Source: Lachnospiraceae bacterium
GTDB taxonomy: Bacteria; Bacillota; Clostridia; Lachnospirales; Lachnospiraceae
Assembly: GCA_024682075.1 (NCBI GenBank)
Contig: JAIKZQ010000045.1
Coordinates: forward strand, 1-64,000
Direction: 5' to 3'
Length of the DNA stretch: 64,000 nucleotides
The notes under the pieces were generated by a model that was not told the origin of the DNA, did not search any database, and was given only the letters and a program-made list of their open reading frames with translations. Shown here one piece after another: positions 25,006 through 34,986 of the stretch. The position numbers and the translations under genes were made by a program. Each line of letters begins with the position of its first letter. The stretch's first letter is position 1.

Positions 25006-27492
25006 ATGAAAATGAAAAGGATCAACGAAAAATTCATAAATGTGCATTTGACGAGAGCACTCGGAATATTTGCTCTTTTGTCGGTGTATGAAGCATATCT
25101 TTGCTTTGATAATTTCATCAGAGGCAATGAGAGCATAGGCGGGCTTGCCCTGTTTTGCACCATCATGACAGTCATGTCGGTGATCATGCTGTCTGCCTGC
25201 AGATTCGGAAAGAAGCCTCATAAGTTCCTTCCTCATGCAGCTGTTTCGCTGATGATGGCAGTGTACTGGATTACTTTTGGGATACTGATCTATACGGGCG
25301 GAACTTCGGGATCCAGTCTGTTTCTTTTGTTTGCTGCAGCTCCGATCGCATTTTATTTCTTTAATCTGTTTTACGGCACCATATTCTGCTCTGTCCTGTT
25401 TGTGGGCGTCGGTGTATATTTCTGTTCGTCATGGCATCTTCTCGGATATATATACCCTTATATCTATTATCAGCGCCTTCCCGTAATGTTTCTTATCGAG
25501 ATAATGGTATGCTGGTTTGCTCAGTATGAGGCTGTCAAGGCCGAGATCAGGCAGCAGCAGGCGGTCGAGGAGGCAAGGCGTGCCAACGAGGCCAAGACGG
25601 ATTTCCTTGCCAACACAAGCCACGAGATCCGCACTCCCATGAATTCCATCATGGGATTCTGCGAGCTGATCCTTCGTGAAAAGGACCTGAGCCCGAAGGT
25701 CAAAGGGTACTGCCTTGACATCATGGGAGCAGGGAAGAATCTTCTCTATGTCATCAATGACATTCTTGATGTGTCAAGGATCGAAGCAGGCAAGATCACC
25801 ATTTCAAAAGATGAATTCGATCCGTCGGTACTTGTGCGTGATATTGTCAATGCGGCAATGGCCAAAAAGCAGGATAAGAACATCGAGATCTTCGTGAAAG
25901 TGGATGATGACATGCCGAGCCTTTTGTTCGGTGACATGGCCAGGATTTTTCAGGTTGTTATGAATCTCGTCACCAATGCGATAAAGTATACCCCCGATGG
26001 TGGAGTGTATATTACCATTAATGTTGACAGGGCTGTTTCTCCGATGCTGATCGTCACCGTTCGTGACACCGGAATAGGCATTGAGAAGAAGGATCTGGAG
26101 AAGATCTTCAAGAGTTTTGAACAGGTGGATGCGAAGAGAAACAGATCCATCGAAGGAGCGGGACTGGGACTTACCATATCCAAAAAGATCGCATCCCTTA
26201 TGGGAGGCGTGATAACAGCTGAGAGTGAAAGCGGCAAGGGCTCCGAGTTTACCCTTACTCTTCCGGTTCAGATACTTGATGAAAACCCGCTCATCAGAAA
26301 AGAAAATTTCAAGGGCATCAGGGCCGGCATATGCATTGACATAGACCTGATACATCCCGAGATGAGAGATATATGCCTTGAAGTGACATCATCGCTCTGC
26401 AGGGCTCTTGACATGAAGAAGATCCCGCTTCCCGGGACCGGCGCATTTGCCGAAGAGACAAAGGGCCTGACCCACCTGTTCGTCAATCCGGTCATCTACG
26501 AGAAGTACCATGAAGAGTTCGACAGCCTGCCCGGAACAGAGATTGTCATAATAGCGGATGTATATAAAAGGAGTGAGAATCTCTTTGGTAAGAAAACCGT
26601 AAGCAGACCTCTTTATTCTTATTCACTTTCCGATTTTTTGTGTAATGAAAACGGAATAGCAAAACCCCTGTCCGCAAGCGAGCACAGGAAGAGATTCACG
26701 GCACCCACCGCAAGAGTTCTTCTCGTGGATGACAACGATGTCAACCTGATGGTCGAGAGCGGACTGATGGAGATCTACGGAATGAAGATCTTCACGGCAC
26801 TTAGCGGGCCCGAAGCGCTCGATCTAATGAACAAAGACCGCTTTGACCTGATCTTCATGGATCACATGATGCCGGGAATGGACGGCGTTGAAGTGGTCAG
26901 GAGGATGAGGGAAGAGTGCGAGTTCAATAAGGATACAACGGTAGTAGCACTGACTGCCAATGCCGTGTCCGGAGCCAGAGAGATGTTCCTTGCAAACGGT
27001 TTTCAGGACTTCCTTCCCAAGCCCATTGACATAAGGGAACTGGATAATATTCTGCGCAAGTACATTCCGCTTTACAGGATCTGTGAGACGGATGAGGAAA
27101 CGAGTGAAGCGGTCGAAGAAGCAAATGAAGAGCTGTTTTCCGCAGAAGCGATCCGCCTGATGGAAGAGTCGGGGCTGATCGATCACAAGGAAGCGGAAAA
27201 ATACCTTATAGACCCCGAGATAATGATACTTTATGCGGATGCGTATGAAAGCAAGAGAAAAGAGATAGAAGATTATTACAATGCGAAAGACTGGAAGAGC
27301 TATAACGTTCAGGTTCATGCACTCAAAAGCTCCTCAAAGATGGTAGGTGCGGTCAAGCTCAGCAATCTGGCAAAACAGGCAGAGACAGCCTCGGGCCAGG
27401 AAAATGTTGCCAAGATAGACAAGATACAGCCCCTTATGATGAAGCAGTATGAAGAAGTTGTGGAACTGGTAGGAAAACTGATCAGACTGTGA
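25006..27492 (+). CDS. Hybrid sensor histidine kinase with receiver and HPt domains
   Basis: This 828-aa protein has about 5 membrane spans (residues 15-172), a coiled linker, HisKA (NTSHEIRTPMNSIMGF, His about 206) and HATPase (NLVTNAIKYTPDGG, VRDTGIGI, GAGLGLTISKK). A region of about 130 residues (435-560) looks like a decayed receiver. An intact receiver follows (LLVDDND, phosphoacceptor in IFMDHMMPGMDG, Lys in LPKPIDI) and then an HPt domain with the phospho-His in HALKSSSKMVGA. It is a complete internal His-Asp-His relay. The HPt has no separate response regulator gene nearby; the receiver of the preceding HD-GYP protein is the obvious candidate target. No DNA-binding output is present. 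Confidence 0.92.
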   Translation: MKMKRINEKFINVHLTRALGIFALLSVYEAYLCFDNFIRGNESIGGLALFCTIMTVMSVIMLSACRFGKKPHKFLPHAAVSLMMAVYWITFGILIYTGGTSGSSLFLLFAAAPIAFYFFNLFYGTIFCSVLFVGVGVYFCSSWHLLGYIYPYIYYQRLPVMFLIEIMVCWFAQYEAVKAEIRQQQAVEEARRANEAKTDFLANTSHEIRTPMNSIMGFCELILREKDLSPKVKGYCLDIMGAGKNLLYVINDILDVSRIEAGKITISKDEFDPSVLVRDIVNAAMAKKQDKNIEIFVKVDDDMPSLLFGDMARIFQVVMNLVTNAIKYTPDGGVYITINVDRAVSPMLIVTVRDTGIGIEKKDLEKIFKSFEQVDAKRNRSIEGAGLGLTISKKIASLMGGVITAESESGKGSEFTLTLPVQILDENPLIRKENFKGIRAGICIDIDLIHPEMRDICLEVTSSLCRALDMKKIPLPGTGAFAEETKGLTHLFVNPVIYEKYHEEFDSLPGTEIVIIADVYKRSENLFGKKTVSRPLYSYSLSDFLCNENGIAKPLSASEHRKRFTAPTARVLLVDDNDVNLMVESGLMEIYGMKIFTALSGPEALDLMNKDRFDLIFMDHMMPGMDGVEVVRRMREECEFNKDTTVVALTANAVSGAREMFLANGFQDFLPKPIDIRELDNILRKYIPLYRICETDEETSEAVEEANEELFSAEAIRLMEESGLIDHKEAEKYLIDPEIMILYADAYESKRKEIEDYYNAKDWKSYNVQVHALKSSSKMVGAVKLSNLAKQAETASGQENVAKIDKIQPLMMKQYEEVVELVGKLIRL

Positions 27493-27517
27493 TGAAAAGA
27501 TGAGCCTTTCATATAAC

Positions 27518-27553
27518 TAATACCCCGGCAGGATTGCTCCCGCCGGGGTATTA
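27518..27553. terminator. Perfect 12-bp hairpin between convergent genes
   Basis: TAATACCCCGGC (27518-27529) pairs perfectly with GCCGGGGTATTA (27542-27553). It lies between the hybrid kinase and the FliD-like gene. It lacks a clear T run on either side, so it may be a factor-dependent terminator or an RNA-stabilising hairpin. Confidence 0.55.
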
Positions 27554-27568
27554 ACATAAGAGGGTGTA

Positions 27569-28861
27569 TCAACAACTGTAGTTAAACATCATTCCGCTGT
27601 AAATGCTGGAGGTGTATGGCGAGGACAGTGTGTGTCCCGGATTCTTGTAAGCGACCACCTTGCGATTTACGTACTGCATCGGATCAAGTGATACCTGAGC
27701 ACTCTTTTTCATCATCGAATTGGAGAAATCCTTGAGAGTGCTGAAGGTCTTTCCTATGTCATCACTCTCGCCCGCAACTCCTCTGAACTTCTCGGAGTCT
27801 ATGGACAACGATCCGTTGCTCTCTATGTTGATGCCGAGCTCACCGAGTGCATCCCTGTACGAACCGGTAATGCCTCCGAGCTCGTTGTCCAGGAGTTTTG
27901 TCTTGATTCCCTGACCGGTATAGGAATTGACGGCCCTGAGGAAATCATTGAAGCTTCCTATGAGCTGGCTGACATTTTCCTCGACGGAATCTATGTCTGC
28001 CTTGATGCTGATGGTGGTGGGCTTTCCTTCGGGGCTTACATCATTCAGCGATACCTCATACATCCTGCCGATGGTGAAGTGATTGGAAGATGCATGTCTG
28101 TCTTCGCCGTTCAGTGAGAAGACGGCATTGGTCGGGTATGATTCCACCATGCCGAGTCCGAAATAATCGACGGATCCCGATGCCTTGGAGGTCCTGTCAT
28201 CACTGATGTTGAAGATCCTGTCCCTTCCGAGAGTCACGCCGCTTGAATCGGATGTGATCTTTATGGCTGCCTGCGCTCCGGATTCTTCAAGTGAGGCACT
28301 GAGACCTATTCCGGCATTGTTGATCAGCCTTACAAGCCTGTTCTGGACACTTCTGTTGGATTCTTCATTCCCTATATGGAACTGGAATTCGTAGTTCATG
28401 TCACCGATGCTGACATCGAAGGAATAATTATCCTCAGCAAGCGATGAGGGTATGTCCGAAAGGAATCTTCCGACATTTACCTGAGGCGAAGCGAGCTGTT
28501 TTACTTCGATGTCGAACGAAGGCACGGAATCGGAATTGTCATCGCCTATGTAATCGACCGAGACCGTGTCCGGATTGGTTGAGGAAGCATGTTTTTTGTT
28601 GAATGCACCGTCTTCGTTCAGGCCGCCTATCTCAGCAAGGGAACTGCGAAGAGTGCGAGCTGACTCTTTAAGTCCGATTGCACCGATCTTAGCCTCCTGA
28701 TCCTTGATGGGAAGATACCAGGGAGCATCTTTATTGGCTTTGACAATGGAATTATAAGTGCTTCGAAGCTCACTCTTCTTGTGAGTGTCGTACTTGGATA
28801 TCTTCGGGGCGCCGTAGGCCGTCAGATAGTTATCGAATATTGTATTAGATACAGCACTCAT
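27569..28861 (-). CDS. FliD-like (flagellar cap-related) protein
   Basis: This 430-aa protein has a C-terminal half that follows the FliD_C pattern: nVSQLIGSFNDFLRAVNSYTG, LLDNELGGITGSYRDALGELGINIESNGSLSIDSEKF. The middle has a flagellin-hook-like beta region (FDIEVKQLASPQVNVG). The usual FliD N-terminal signature is not visible and the protein is short, so a dedicated cap or a divergent filament-associated protein are both possible. The start is ATG 28861 after AAAGGGGG. A sigma-D-like promoter lies upstream (29127-29154). No other flagellar structural gene is in the window. Confidence 0.68.
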   Translation of the reverse strand: MSAVSNTIFDNYLTAYGAPKISKYDTHKKSELRSTYNSIVKANKDAPWYLPIKDQEAKIGAIGLKESARTLRSSLAEIGGLNEDGAFNKKHASSTNPDTVSVDYIGDDNSDSVPSFDIEVKQLASPQVNVGRFLSDIPSSLAEDNYSFDVSIGDMNYEFQFHIGNEESNRSVQNRLVRLINNAGIGLSASLEESGAQAAIKITSDSSGVTLGRDRIFNISDDRTSKASGSVDYFGLGMVESYPTNAVFSLNGEDRHASSNHFTIGRMYEVSLNDVSPEGKPTTISIKADIDSVEENVSQLIGSFNDFLRAVNSYTGQGIKTKLLDNELGGITGSYRDALGELGINIESNGSLSIDSEKFRGVAGESDDIGKTFSTLKDFSNSMMKKSAQVSLDPMQYVNRKVVAYKNPGHTLSSPYTSSIYSGMMFNYSC

Positions 28862-29126
28862 CGCCACGCCCCCTTTCTTCCATGAATAGTGTGACAGCCG
28901 GTGCAGGCTAAGCTTTGCTAAAAGGTTCCATCCCTTATTCGCAAAAGGCATGTCTGAATGTACAGACTCTGCCACCATTAGACTATTAGTTAAGATTAAA
29001 GTAACACTGAAATGTCAACTTTGCAAGATGTTTTTTTGCGGATTTTAAAGGTTTTTCAGGGTTTTTCCATCCATATTATTTTCGCAGACTTCATTTTTCT
29101 TGCAATATTCAGTCTACTTAAAGATT

Positions 29127-29154
29127 ATATCGTAATATTCTGACAAATAAATTA
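29127..29154 (-). promoter_or_regulatory. Sigma-D (FliA)-like promoter upstream of the FliD-like gene
   Basis: On the minus strand TAAT (29154-29151), a 16-bp spacer and TACGATAT (29134-29127), close to the TAAA-N15-GCCGATAT pattern. It lies about 270 bases before the start codon, so the leader would be long. Confidence 0.5.
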
Positions 29155-29212
29155 GACCTGATTTCATATACTTAGGTAAAAGTTTATGTATATTTCTGTC
29201 TTGCGTATGTTG

Positions 29213-29218
29213 TATAAT
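29213..29218 (+). promoter_or_regulatory. -10 box of the guaA promoter
   Basis: A perfect TATAAT lies 48 bases before the guaA start codon. A -35 box at the proper distance is weak (ATATTT at 29190-29195), so only the -10 element is called. Confidence 0.5.
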
Positions 29219-29266
29219 TTTTTCCGTTGAAAGAAATGATAATCAAACATAAAGGAAAGATACTCT

Positions 29267-30898
29267 ATGGACAAGGAACTGGTTTTGGTAATTGACTTCG
29301 GCGGGCAGTACAATCAGCTCGTGGCAAGGCGTGTCAGGGAGAACAATGTATATTGCGAGATTTACTCATATAAGACACCGCTCGAGCAGATTAAAGCCAT
29401 GGAACCCAAGGGAATAATCCTTACGGGCGGCCCTGCGAGTTGCTATGAAGAAGGTGCCGCATCGTGCGATGAGGAACTGTTCAGGATGGGAGTTCCGGTT
29501 CTCGGCATTTGTTACGGGGCACAGCTCATGAGCCATGTGCTTGGCGGAAAGGTTGAGAAGGCTCCGGTAAGGGAGTACGGACATACGGATCTTAAGGTTG
29601 ACGTTACTTCTCCGGTATTTGAAGGCGTTCCGGAAAACACGACCTGCTGGATGAGTCATTTTGATTATATTTCCGCTATCGCGCCGGGCTTTAAGTCCAT
29701 AGCAACAACGGATAACTGTCCGTTTGCGGCGATCGCCAATGACGAAGAGAAGCTTTACGGATTCCAGTATCATCCCGAGGTGCTCCATACACCCGAGGGA
29801 AGCAGGATGCTCCGTAATTTTCTCATGAATGTATGCGGATGCAAGGGCGACTGGGTGATGAGTTCTTTTGCCCAGGAACAGATAAAGGCAATAAGGGAGA
29901 AGGTCGGTGACGGAAAGGTGCTGTGTGCTCTTTCCGGAGGAGTCGACTCATCCGTTGCAGCTGTCCTGTTATCAAAGGCTGTAGGAAAGCAGCTTACCTG
30001 TGTGTTCGTGGATCACGGACTTCTCAGGAAAGACGAAGGGGATCAGGTTGAGGCGATATTTGGTCCCGAGGGACCTTACGACCTGAATTTCATCAGGGTA
30101 AATGCCGCGGAAAGATTCTATGTAAAACTGGCAGGCGTGTCGGAACCTGAGAGAAAGCGCAAGATCATCGGCGAGGAATTCATAAGGGTATTCGAAGAAG
30201 AAGCAAAGAAGATCGGACGCGTTGATTATCTTGTTCAGGGAACGATCTATCCCGATGTTGTGGAGTCGGGACTCGGCGGAGAATCTGCAGTGATCAAGTC
30301 ACATCATAATGTCGGCGGACTTCCCGATTATGTTGATTTCAAGGAGATTATAGAGCCTCTTCGCAATCTGTTTAAGGACGAAGTAAGGAAAGTGGGACTT
30401 GAACTAGGAATTCCCGATGCTCTTGTGTTCAGGCAGCCGTTCCCCGGCCCCGGCCTCGGAATAAGGATCGTCGGAGACATCACTGCGGAGAAGGTGAAGA
30501 TCGTTCAGGATTCCGATGCTATCTACAGGGAAGAGGTTGAAAATGCAGCCAATGAAGCTGCATATGAAGCAGCTGAGGCAGCAGGCGTTGTGATCGACAG
30601 GAATAATCCCGATCATGCCCTTCTCAGGAGTTACTGGCCTTCATGGATGCCCGATCAGTATTTTGCTGCGCTTACCAATATGAGAAGCGTGGGAGTCATG
30701 GGAGATGAGAGAACCTATGATCATGCTGTGGCACTTCGTGCAGTCAAGACCATAGACTTCATGACTGCGGAGTCTGCACAGATCCCCTATGAGATACTTA
30801 TGAAGGTGATGAACCGCATCATCAATGAGGTCAGGGGAGTCAACAGAGTTCTTTATGACCTTACATCGAAGCCTCCCGGTACCGTGGAGCTCGAGTGA
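29267..30898 (+). CDS. guaA: GMP synthase (glutamine-hydrolysing), full length
   Basis: This 543-aa enzyme aminates XMP to GMP. The N-terminal glutaminase (about 1-195) has the catalytic Cys in [15 protein letters not shown] and the His/Glu pair in [12 protein letters not shown]. The ATP-pyrophosphatase P-loop is [11 protein letters not shown], and the XMP-binding/dimerisation domain ends [16 protein letters not shown]. Between REEVENAA and [14 protein letters not shown] it carries a segment of roughly 25-30 extra residues ([10 protein letters not shown]...[10 protein letters not shown]) compared with the usual GuaA. Start codon has AAAGGAAAG upstream. A second, shorter guaA lies at 51260. 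The acyltransferase gene overlaps its stop codon. Confidence 0.96.
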   Translation: MDKELVLVIDFGGQYNQLVARRVRENNVYCEIYSYKTPLEQIKAMEPKGIILTGGPASCYEEGAASCDEELFRMGVPVLGICYGAQLMSHVLGGKVEKAPVREYGHTDLKVDVTSPVFEGVPENTTCWMSHFDYISAIAPGFKSIATTDNCPFAAIANDEEKLYGFQYHPEVLHTPEGSRMLRNFLMNVCGCKGDWVMSSFAQEQIKAIREKVGDGKVLCALSGGVDSSVAAVLLSKAVGKQLTCVFVDHGLLRKDEGDQVEAIFGPEGPYDLNFIRVNAAERFYVKLAGVSEPERKRKIIGEEFIRVFEEEAKKIGRVDYLVQGTIYPDVVESGLGGESAVIKSHHNVGGLPDYVDFKEIIEPLRNLFKDEVRKVGLELGIPDALVFRQPFPGPGLGIRIVGDITAEKVKIVQDSDAIYREEVENAANEAAYEAAEAAGVVIDRNNPDHALLRSYWPSWMPDQYFAALTNMRSVGVMGDERTYDHAVALRAVKTIDFMTAESAQIPYEILMKVMNRIINEVRGVNRVLYDLTSKPPGTVELE

Positions 30899-32061
30899 CA
30901 AAACGCATCATGAGCGATCGCAGAAGCAAGTCAAACAAAAAATTCATGCTTTTATCGGCCATCGGAATATTCATGGTCGTGGATTCTCATACATTCACGG
31001 CCCTGGATATGTTTGGCGATTATATCCCGTACAATTCCTTCTTCATGCCGATGTTCGTGTTCATCTCGGGGTATTTTAACAAGGTGGATCCATCCACAAA
31101 GCTCCTTCCGTATATCGGCAAGAAGATCAGGACGCTTCTTGTCCCGTATGCCGGCATATCCGTCATCGTATATGTGATTCAGCAGCTGATGGCGCTATTC
31201 AAAGGCGGTGAGAGGATGCCTCTGTCCGGATGGTATCTGATGTATGTTCTGGACAGGGTGGTAACTGTAGGCTCTCCTTACGCAATAGCCGAGCCCATGT
31301 GGTTTGTGATCACATTGTTCTCACTTCTGCTGATCTATGCGATATTCAAAAAACTCCTCGGAAAGATCTGGAACAGTTATGTGATGCTGGTTATCTTCTG
31401 TGCACTTAATCTGTTTACCGTCCATCTTGTGCATACGGCTGAAACAGACTCTCTTTATTATCTGCTCCTTCCTCTGAAGGTTTTATTCTTCCTTCCTTTC
31501 CTTGAACTGGGGATGATCTACAGAGACCATCTTGAGAAAAAACACGATGCGATGTCCGGCGGTGCAAAAGTGGCCCTTATGGCACTCATGCTCGTCATTA
31601 ACGCTGTCCGCACATTGTATCTGCCTGTTCCGTATGACCTGGCATGTGACAGATTGAATGAGCTGGCAGGATTTACAAGTCCCTACATCCTCACTCCCAT
31701 AGTGTCAGCCCTGGTGGGCATTACTTTCTGGCTGACCTTAGCGGGACTGCTTGAAGGAAAACTCGGTGAGAGCAGGTTCATCAACTACATGTCCTGCAAC
31801 ACATTCTGGATAATGGGACTTCACATTGTATTTTTCAATGTTCTTAATTGCATCCTTATGGCAATAAATGAATACGTCGCGGTCCTTCCGTATTTTGACA
31901 CCGAATATTTCAGCGGATCCGAATGGTATTACTGGGAGTACAGTCCGGATTTTAAGATCGTGTACGTGCTCATCGGCGTGCTGGGACCGCTGTCGCTTAA
32001 ATGGATATTTGATGCCGTTTGCGGTGCGGTGGGGAAAGTTCTTGTAAAAAAAACGGCATAG
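30895..32061 (+). CDS. Acyltransferase family 3-like membrane protein
   Basis: This 388-aa integral membrane protein has about 10 hydrophobic spans and the acyltransferase-3 layout: an early VVDSHTF with the conserved His, [13 protein letters not shown], and [10 protein letters not shown]. Such enzymes O-acetylate or otherwise acylate surface sugars or lipids. The GTG start at 30895 overlaps the guaA stop codon and has GGAG 5 bases upstream; an ATG at 30910 has no such site. It is therefore probably coupled to guaA. The surface-protein gene follows 36 bases downstream, pointing to an envelope-modification role. Confidence 0.82.
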   Translation: MTKRIMSDRRSKSNKKFMLLSAIGIFMVVDSHTFTALDMFGDYIPYNSFFMPMFVFISGYFNKVDPSTKLLPYIGKKIRTLLVPYAGISVIVYVIQQLMALFKGGERMPLSGWYLMYVLDRVVTVGSPYAIAEPMWFVITLFSLLLIYAIFKKLLGKIWNSYVMLVIFCALNLFTVHLVHTAETDSLYYLLLPLKVLFFLPFLELGMIYRDHLEKKHDAMSGGAKVALMALMLVINAVRTLYLPVPYDLACDRLNELAGFTSPYILTPIVSALVGITFWLTLAGLLEGKLGESRFINYMSCNTFWIMGLHIVFFNVLNCILMAINEYVAVLPYFDTEYFSGSEWYYWEYSPDFKIVYVLIGVLGPLSLKWIFDAVCGAVGKVLVKKTA

Positions 32062-32097
32062 GATAATGTCCATAGGCTAAAGCCTTTTGGGGGGATT

Positions 32098-33786
32098 ATG
32101 AGGAAATCGTCAGGTAAGATGCCCGGAAGAAAAACAGTGAGACTGTCGGGAAGATTTGTCCTGTTCATGGTCATGATGCTGATCCTGCCGTATTTTGATA
32201 AATTTTCCGTGCGTGCGGCGGGCGGAGTCGAGATAAACAGTGTTAATTTCCCCGATCCTGTCTTCAGGGCGGTCATCTCCGGCGCAGATTATGACAGGGA
32301 TCTGAACGGCTATCTTGATGAGTCGGAGATCGCACTGACCATAAATATTTATTGCGAGGGGATGGGCATCACTTCCGTAAAGGGCGTTGAATATTTCACT
32401 GCCCTGCAGGGACTGTGGTGCAAGGATAACCTGATCGAGTCAATGGATCTGAGCGCCAACAGGGATCTGCGCGGAGTGTGGTGCTCGGGTAACCTGTTTA
32501 CATCTCTTGATTTTTCTGCCAATCCGGAACTTACATGGGTATATTGCTACGATTGTCGGCTGACATATCTGAATGTGTCAAACAATCCCAAGATGGCATA
32601 TATTGAATGCAATACCAATCCGCTCCCTGTTCTGGATGTAACCCATAATCCGGAACTGGAGCATCTCATGTGCGGCTCATGTGAGCTGACATCCCTTGAC
32701 CTTTCACAGAATCCCAGGCTTTCACATCTCGATGCGTTCAGGAATCACCTGACATCTCTTGACGTGTCTCACAATCCCTGCATGAAGAGGCTCGACATAT
32801 GGGACAATCCGGGCCTGGGAAGCATTGATGTAAGTCACAATCCCGGTCTTCAGTATTACAATTGTGCCCATAATGACGCTTCATATGTCGATGTTACGGC
32901 CAATCCCGAATTGCAGAAGCTCATTTGCAGCTATAACAGCATCGGCAGTCTTGACCTTTCTCATAATCCCAAGCTTTTTTATCTCGACTGTGCGGTCAAT
33001 CAGCTGGGGGCGCTGGATCTGTCGGGCAATCCCGAACTTCATTTCCTGCAGGCCTTTACCAATAATTTCACGTCCCTTGACATCAGCGGCAACCGCTTTC
33101 TGGTCAAGACATATAACGAAGGTGTGAAAAGAGATGAATATGCGGTGTGTCAGGGCCATTCATGGACTATCGATTACGGCGGCGATACCTCGACCGGCGG
33201 AGATAACCTTTACTTCCTCTGCTTTGACGATGCCGTGACACTCGTTACCGGAAGTGCCGGTAGTGGCAATGCCTCCCCTGCTTCGGTCGGTGCGGTTCCC
33301 GCAAAAGAAGACCAGATCACCCGTGAGATGGCTGCGATGGTTCTGTATGAGATCGCCGGAAGACCGGATGTTCACGGGCTCAGATCAAGATTCACGGATG
33401 TTGCCCCCGGCTCATTTTATGAGGATGCGATCATTTGGGGAGAACAGAATTCGATCTGCACTGGATGCCCCGATGTTTCCTCCGATATTTTCGGAGTGGG
33501 CCTATGCCTCACAAGACAGGACATGGCTCTGATGCTCATGAGATATGCGGAGGTTGCCGGATATAAAAGAGCGATCGATTTCGGCAGGACCGACGAATAC
33601 ATGGATTATTACGATATAGACCAATATGCATGGGAAGCCCTCACGTGGGCCGTTACATGGAACATCATGAGCGGAAAGGGTGATCCTGATGCGCCTAAGA
33701 GAGAGCAGATGATAGATCCTCACGGCGCAGTAACCGCAGATGAGTTCATTGAGACTCTGATACGGATGGGTGAAGTTAACAGGTGA
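32098..33786 (+). CDS. Secreted leucine-rich-repeat protein with SLH-type C-terminus
   Basis: This 562-aa protein has a signal peptide (Arg/Lys-rich start, hydrophobic 18-32, cut near VRAAGG at about 40). About 11 short leucine-rich repeats span about 85-340 (pattern LxxLDLSxNPxLxxLxCxxN, often with Cys in the strand). The C-terminus (about 400-560) resembles S-layer homology modules (ITREMAAMVLYEIAG, FTDVAPGSFYEDAIIWGEQNSI). The SLH part would hold it to secondary wall polymer with the LRR exposed. A GGGGGG Shine-Dalgarno precedes the ATG. It fits a host- or substrate-binding surface protein; no enzyme motif is seen. Confidence 0.85.
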   Translation: MRKSSGKMPGRKTVRLSGRFVLFMVMMLILPYFDKFSVRAAGGVEINSVNFPDPVFRAVISGADYDRDLNGYLDESEIALTINIYCEGMGITSVKGVEYFTALQGLWCKDNLIESMDLSANRDLRGVWCSGNLFTSLDFSANPELTWVYCYDCRLTYLNVSNNPKMAYIECNTNPLPVLDVTHNPELEHLMCGSCELTSLDLSQNPRLSHLDAFRNHLTSLDVSHNPCMKRLDIWDNPGLGSIDVSHNPGLQYYNCAHNDASYVDVTANPELQKLICSYNSIGSLDLSHNPKLFYLDCAVNQLGALDLSGNPELHFLQAFTNNFTSLDISGNRFLVKTYNEGVKRDEYAVCQGHSWTIDYGGDTSTGGDNLYFLCFDDAVTLVTGSAGSGNASPASVGAVPAKEDQITREMAAMVLYEIAGRPDVHGLRSRFTDVAPGSFYEDAIIWGEQNSICTGCPDVSSDIFGVGLCLTRQDMALMLMRYAEVAGYKRAIDFGRTDEYMDYYDIDQYAWEALTWAVTWNIMSGKGDPDAPKREQMIDPHGAVTADEFIETLIRMGEVNR

Positions 33787-33825
33787 CGGAACCGGTCATG
33801 ACCTGATCAAAGACCGTCAGTATGG

Positions 33826-34878
33826 GTGAACAGACACATGGGAATAAAAAGAGCGGATATAACTGGAACTAAATATTTCTTCGTTCACGCATGCGTTGAG
33901 GTGGTGTGTTTTTATCTTCTCAGATACCATTATCCGCTCGGGATTGCGGGGGCTATCGCGCTTGTTTATGATTTTTTCGCGTTTCTTCCGCAGGGACTCA
34001 TCGGCGATTTCATAATACGCCACAAGAAGATCCCTTATGAAACGATAGGTAATCTGATGATGCTGATAAGCATATTTCCGATAGCATCATCCCATTACGT
34101 TCTGCATGTTCTCGGATATATCATACTTGCCGTCGGAAATGCCATACTTCATGAGTGTGGCGCCATTGCGACTGTGGCTGACAGTGACGGGAAGATATTT
34201 CCCTCATCTCTTTTTGTTGCCGGCGGTTCCTTCGGGCTTGTGATCGGTCAGACTCTCGGGATAAATCAGGCGTCTCCGTACATTCTGATCATTCCGCTTT
34301 TGCTTTCGGAGATACTGTGCCTTTCGGCAAAGACATCCCTCAGAAAAGAAAGCTATCCTGATTTTGACTTCACCGACAAAAGGATCTCCCCCACGCTTAT
34401 CCTTCTGATCGCATTTCTGGTCACGGCGGTGAGGAGCTATATAGGATACGCCATCCCCATTTCCTGGAATAAGGAGCTGTGGCAGACGTTTTTCCTGTTT
34501 TTCATAATGGGAGCCGGCAAGGCACTGGGCGGATTTGTGACGGACAGATTCGGGATTAAGAAAACTGCGGCCGTAGGCACTCTGGCTGCCATTCCTTTCC
34601 TCTTGTTCGGGGATAAGATCATGGTGGTGTCATGCATTGGCGTGTTTTTCTTTTCAATGACGATGAGTGTCACGTTTGCAATGTGCCTTAGCGTTCTTAA
34701 GAAGAATCCCGGAATGGCTTTCGGAATCACCACGGCAGCACTTTTCATGGGACTTCTGCCTGTGTTCTTTGTCAGATTCGGTCCGATCGTCAACATCCTG
34801 ATGATAGTGGTCTTTTCCGTTCTGTGTTTCCTCATGCTTGATTCTTCACTGACTGACAATAAGAAAGGACAGGACTAA
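33826..34878 (+). CDS. MFS-like membrane transporter
   Basis: This protein of about 350 aa has 10-12 hydrophobic spans and an MFS-like signature between halves (GAGKALGGFVTDRFGIKK resembles the GxxxDRxGRR loop). The substrate is unknown. The start is uncertain: GTG 33826 and ATG 33838 are in frame and neither has a Shine-Dalgarno. It is the last gene of the apparent guaA/acyltransferase/LRR run. A permease next to a surface protein and an acyltransferase may move a surface-building block, but this is inference. Confidence 0.75.
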   Translation: MNRHMGIKRADITGTKYFFVHACVEVVCFYLLRYHYPLGIAGAIALVYDFFAFLPQGLIGDFIIRHKKIPYETIGNLMMLISIFPIASSHYVLHVLGYIILAVGNAILHECGAIATVADSDGKIFPSSLFVAGGSFGLVIGQTLGINQASPYILIIPLLLSEILCLSAKTSLRKESYPDFDFTDKRISPTLILLIAFLVTAVRSYIGYAIPISWNKELWQTFFLFFIMGAGKALGGFVTDRFGIKKTAAVGTLAAIPFLLFGDKIMVVSCIGVFFFSMTMSVTFAMCLSVLKKNPGMAFGITTAALFMGLLPVFFVRFGPIVNILMIVVFSVLCFLMLDSSLTDNKKGQD

Positions 34879-34902
34879 TCTTTTATTTTTTCCTGTCGAT
34901 AT
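34876..34902 (+). promoter_or_regulatory. Sigma-D (FliA)-like promoter
   Basis: TAAT (34876-34879), 15-bp spacer, GTCGATAT (34895-34902); the sigma-D pattern is TAAA-N15-GCCGATAT. It overlaps the stop codon of the MFS gene and precedes the coiled-coil gene at 34987. The leader contains two small hairpins, CCGAA/TTCGG and TCCGGC/GCCGGA. Confidence 0.62.
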
Positions 34903-34986
34903 ACAATATGAATCACTTTCCCGAAAAGGAATTCGGGATCATTTCCGGCGCAGTGCCGGACAGGTGCGTGGCAAGGAGGCGGTGTC

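Larger units (their letters stand above)
28862..29266. other. 405-bp divergent intergenic region
   Basis: AT-rich and without a convincing coding frame. It holds the sigma-D-like promoter for the FliD-like gene (29127-29154, minus), a lone TTGACA on the minus strand (29018-29013) whose -10 partner is poor, and a TATAAT (29213-29218) 49 bases before guaA. No riboswitch core was recognised upstream of guaA. Confidence 0.6.

Noticed and set aside
32700..33120. Regular period of about 63 bases in DNA as a tandem DNA repeat or CRISPR-like array
   Set aside because: The period comes from leucine-rich repeats in an open coding frame; units differ too much at DNA level.
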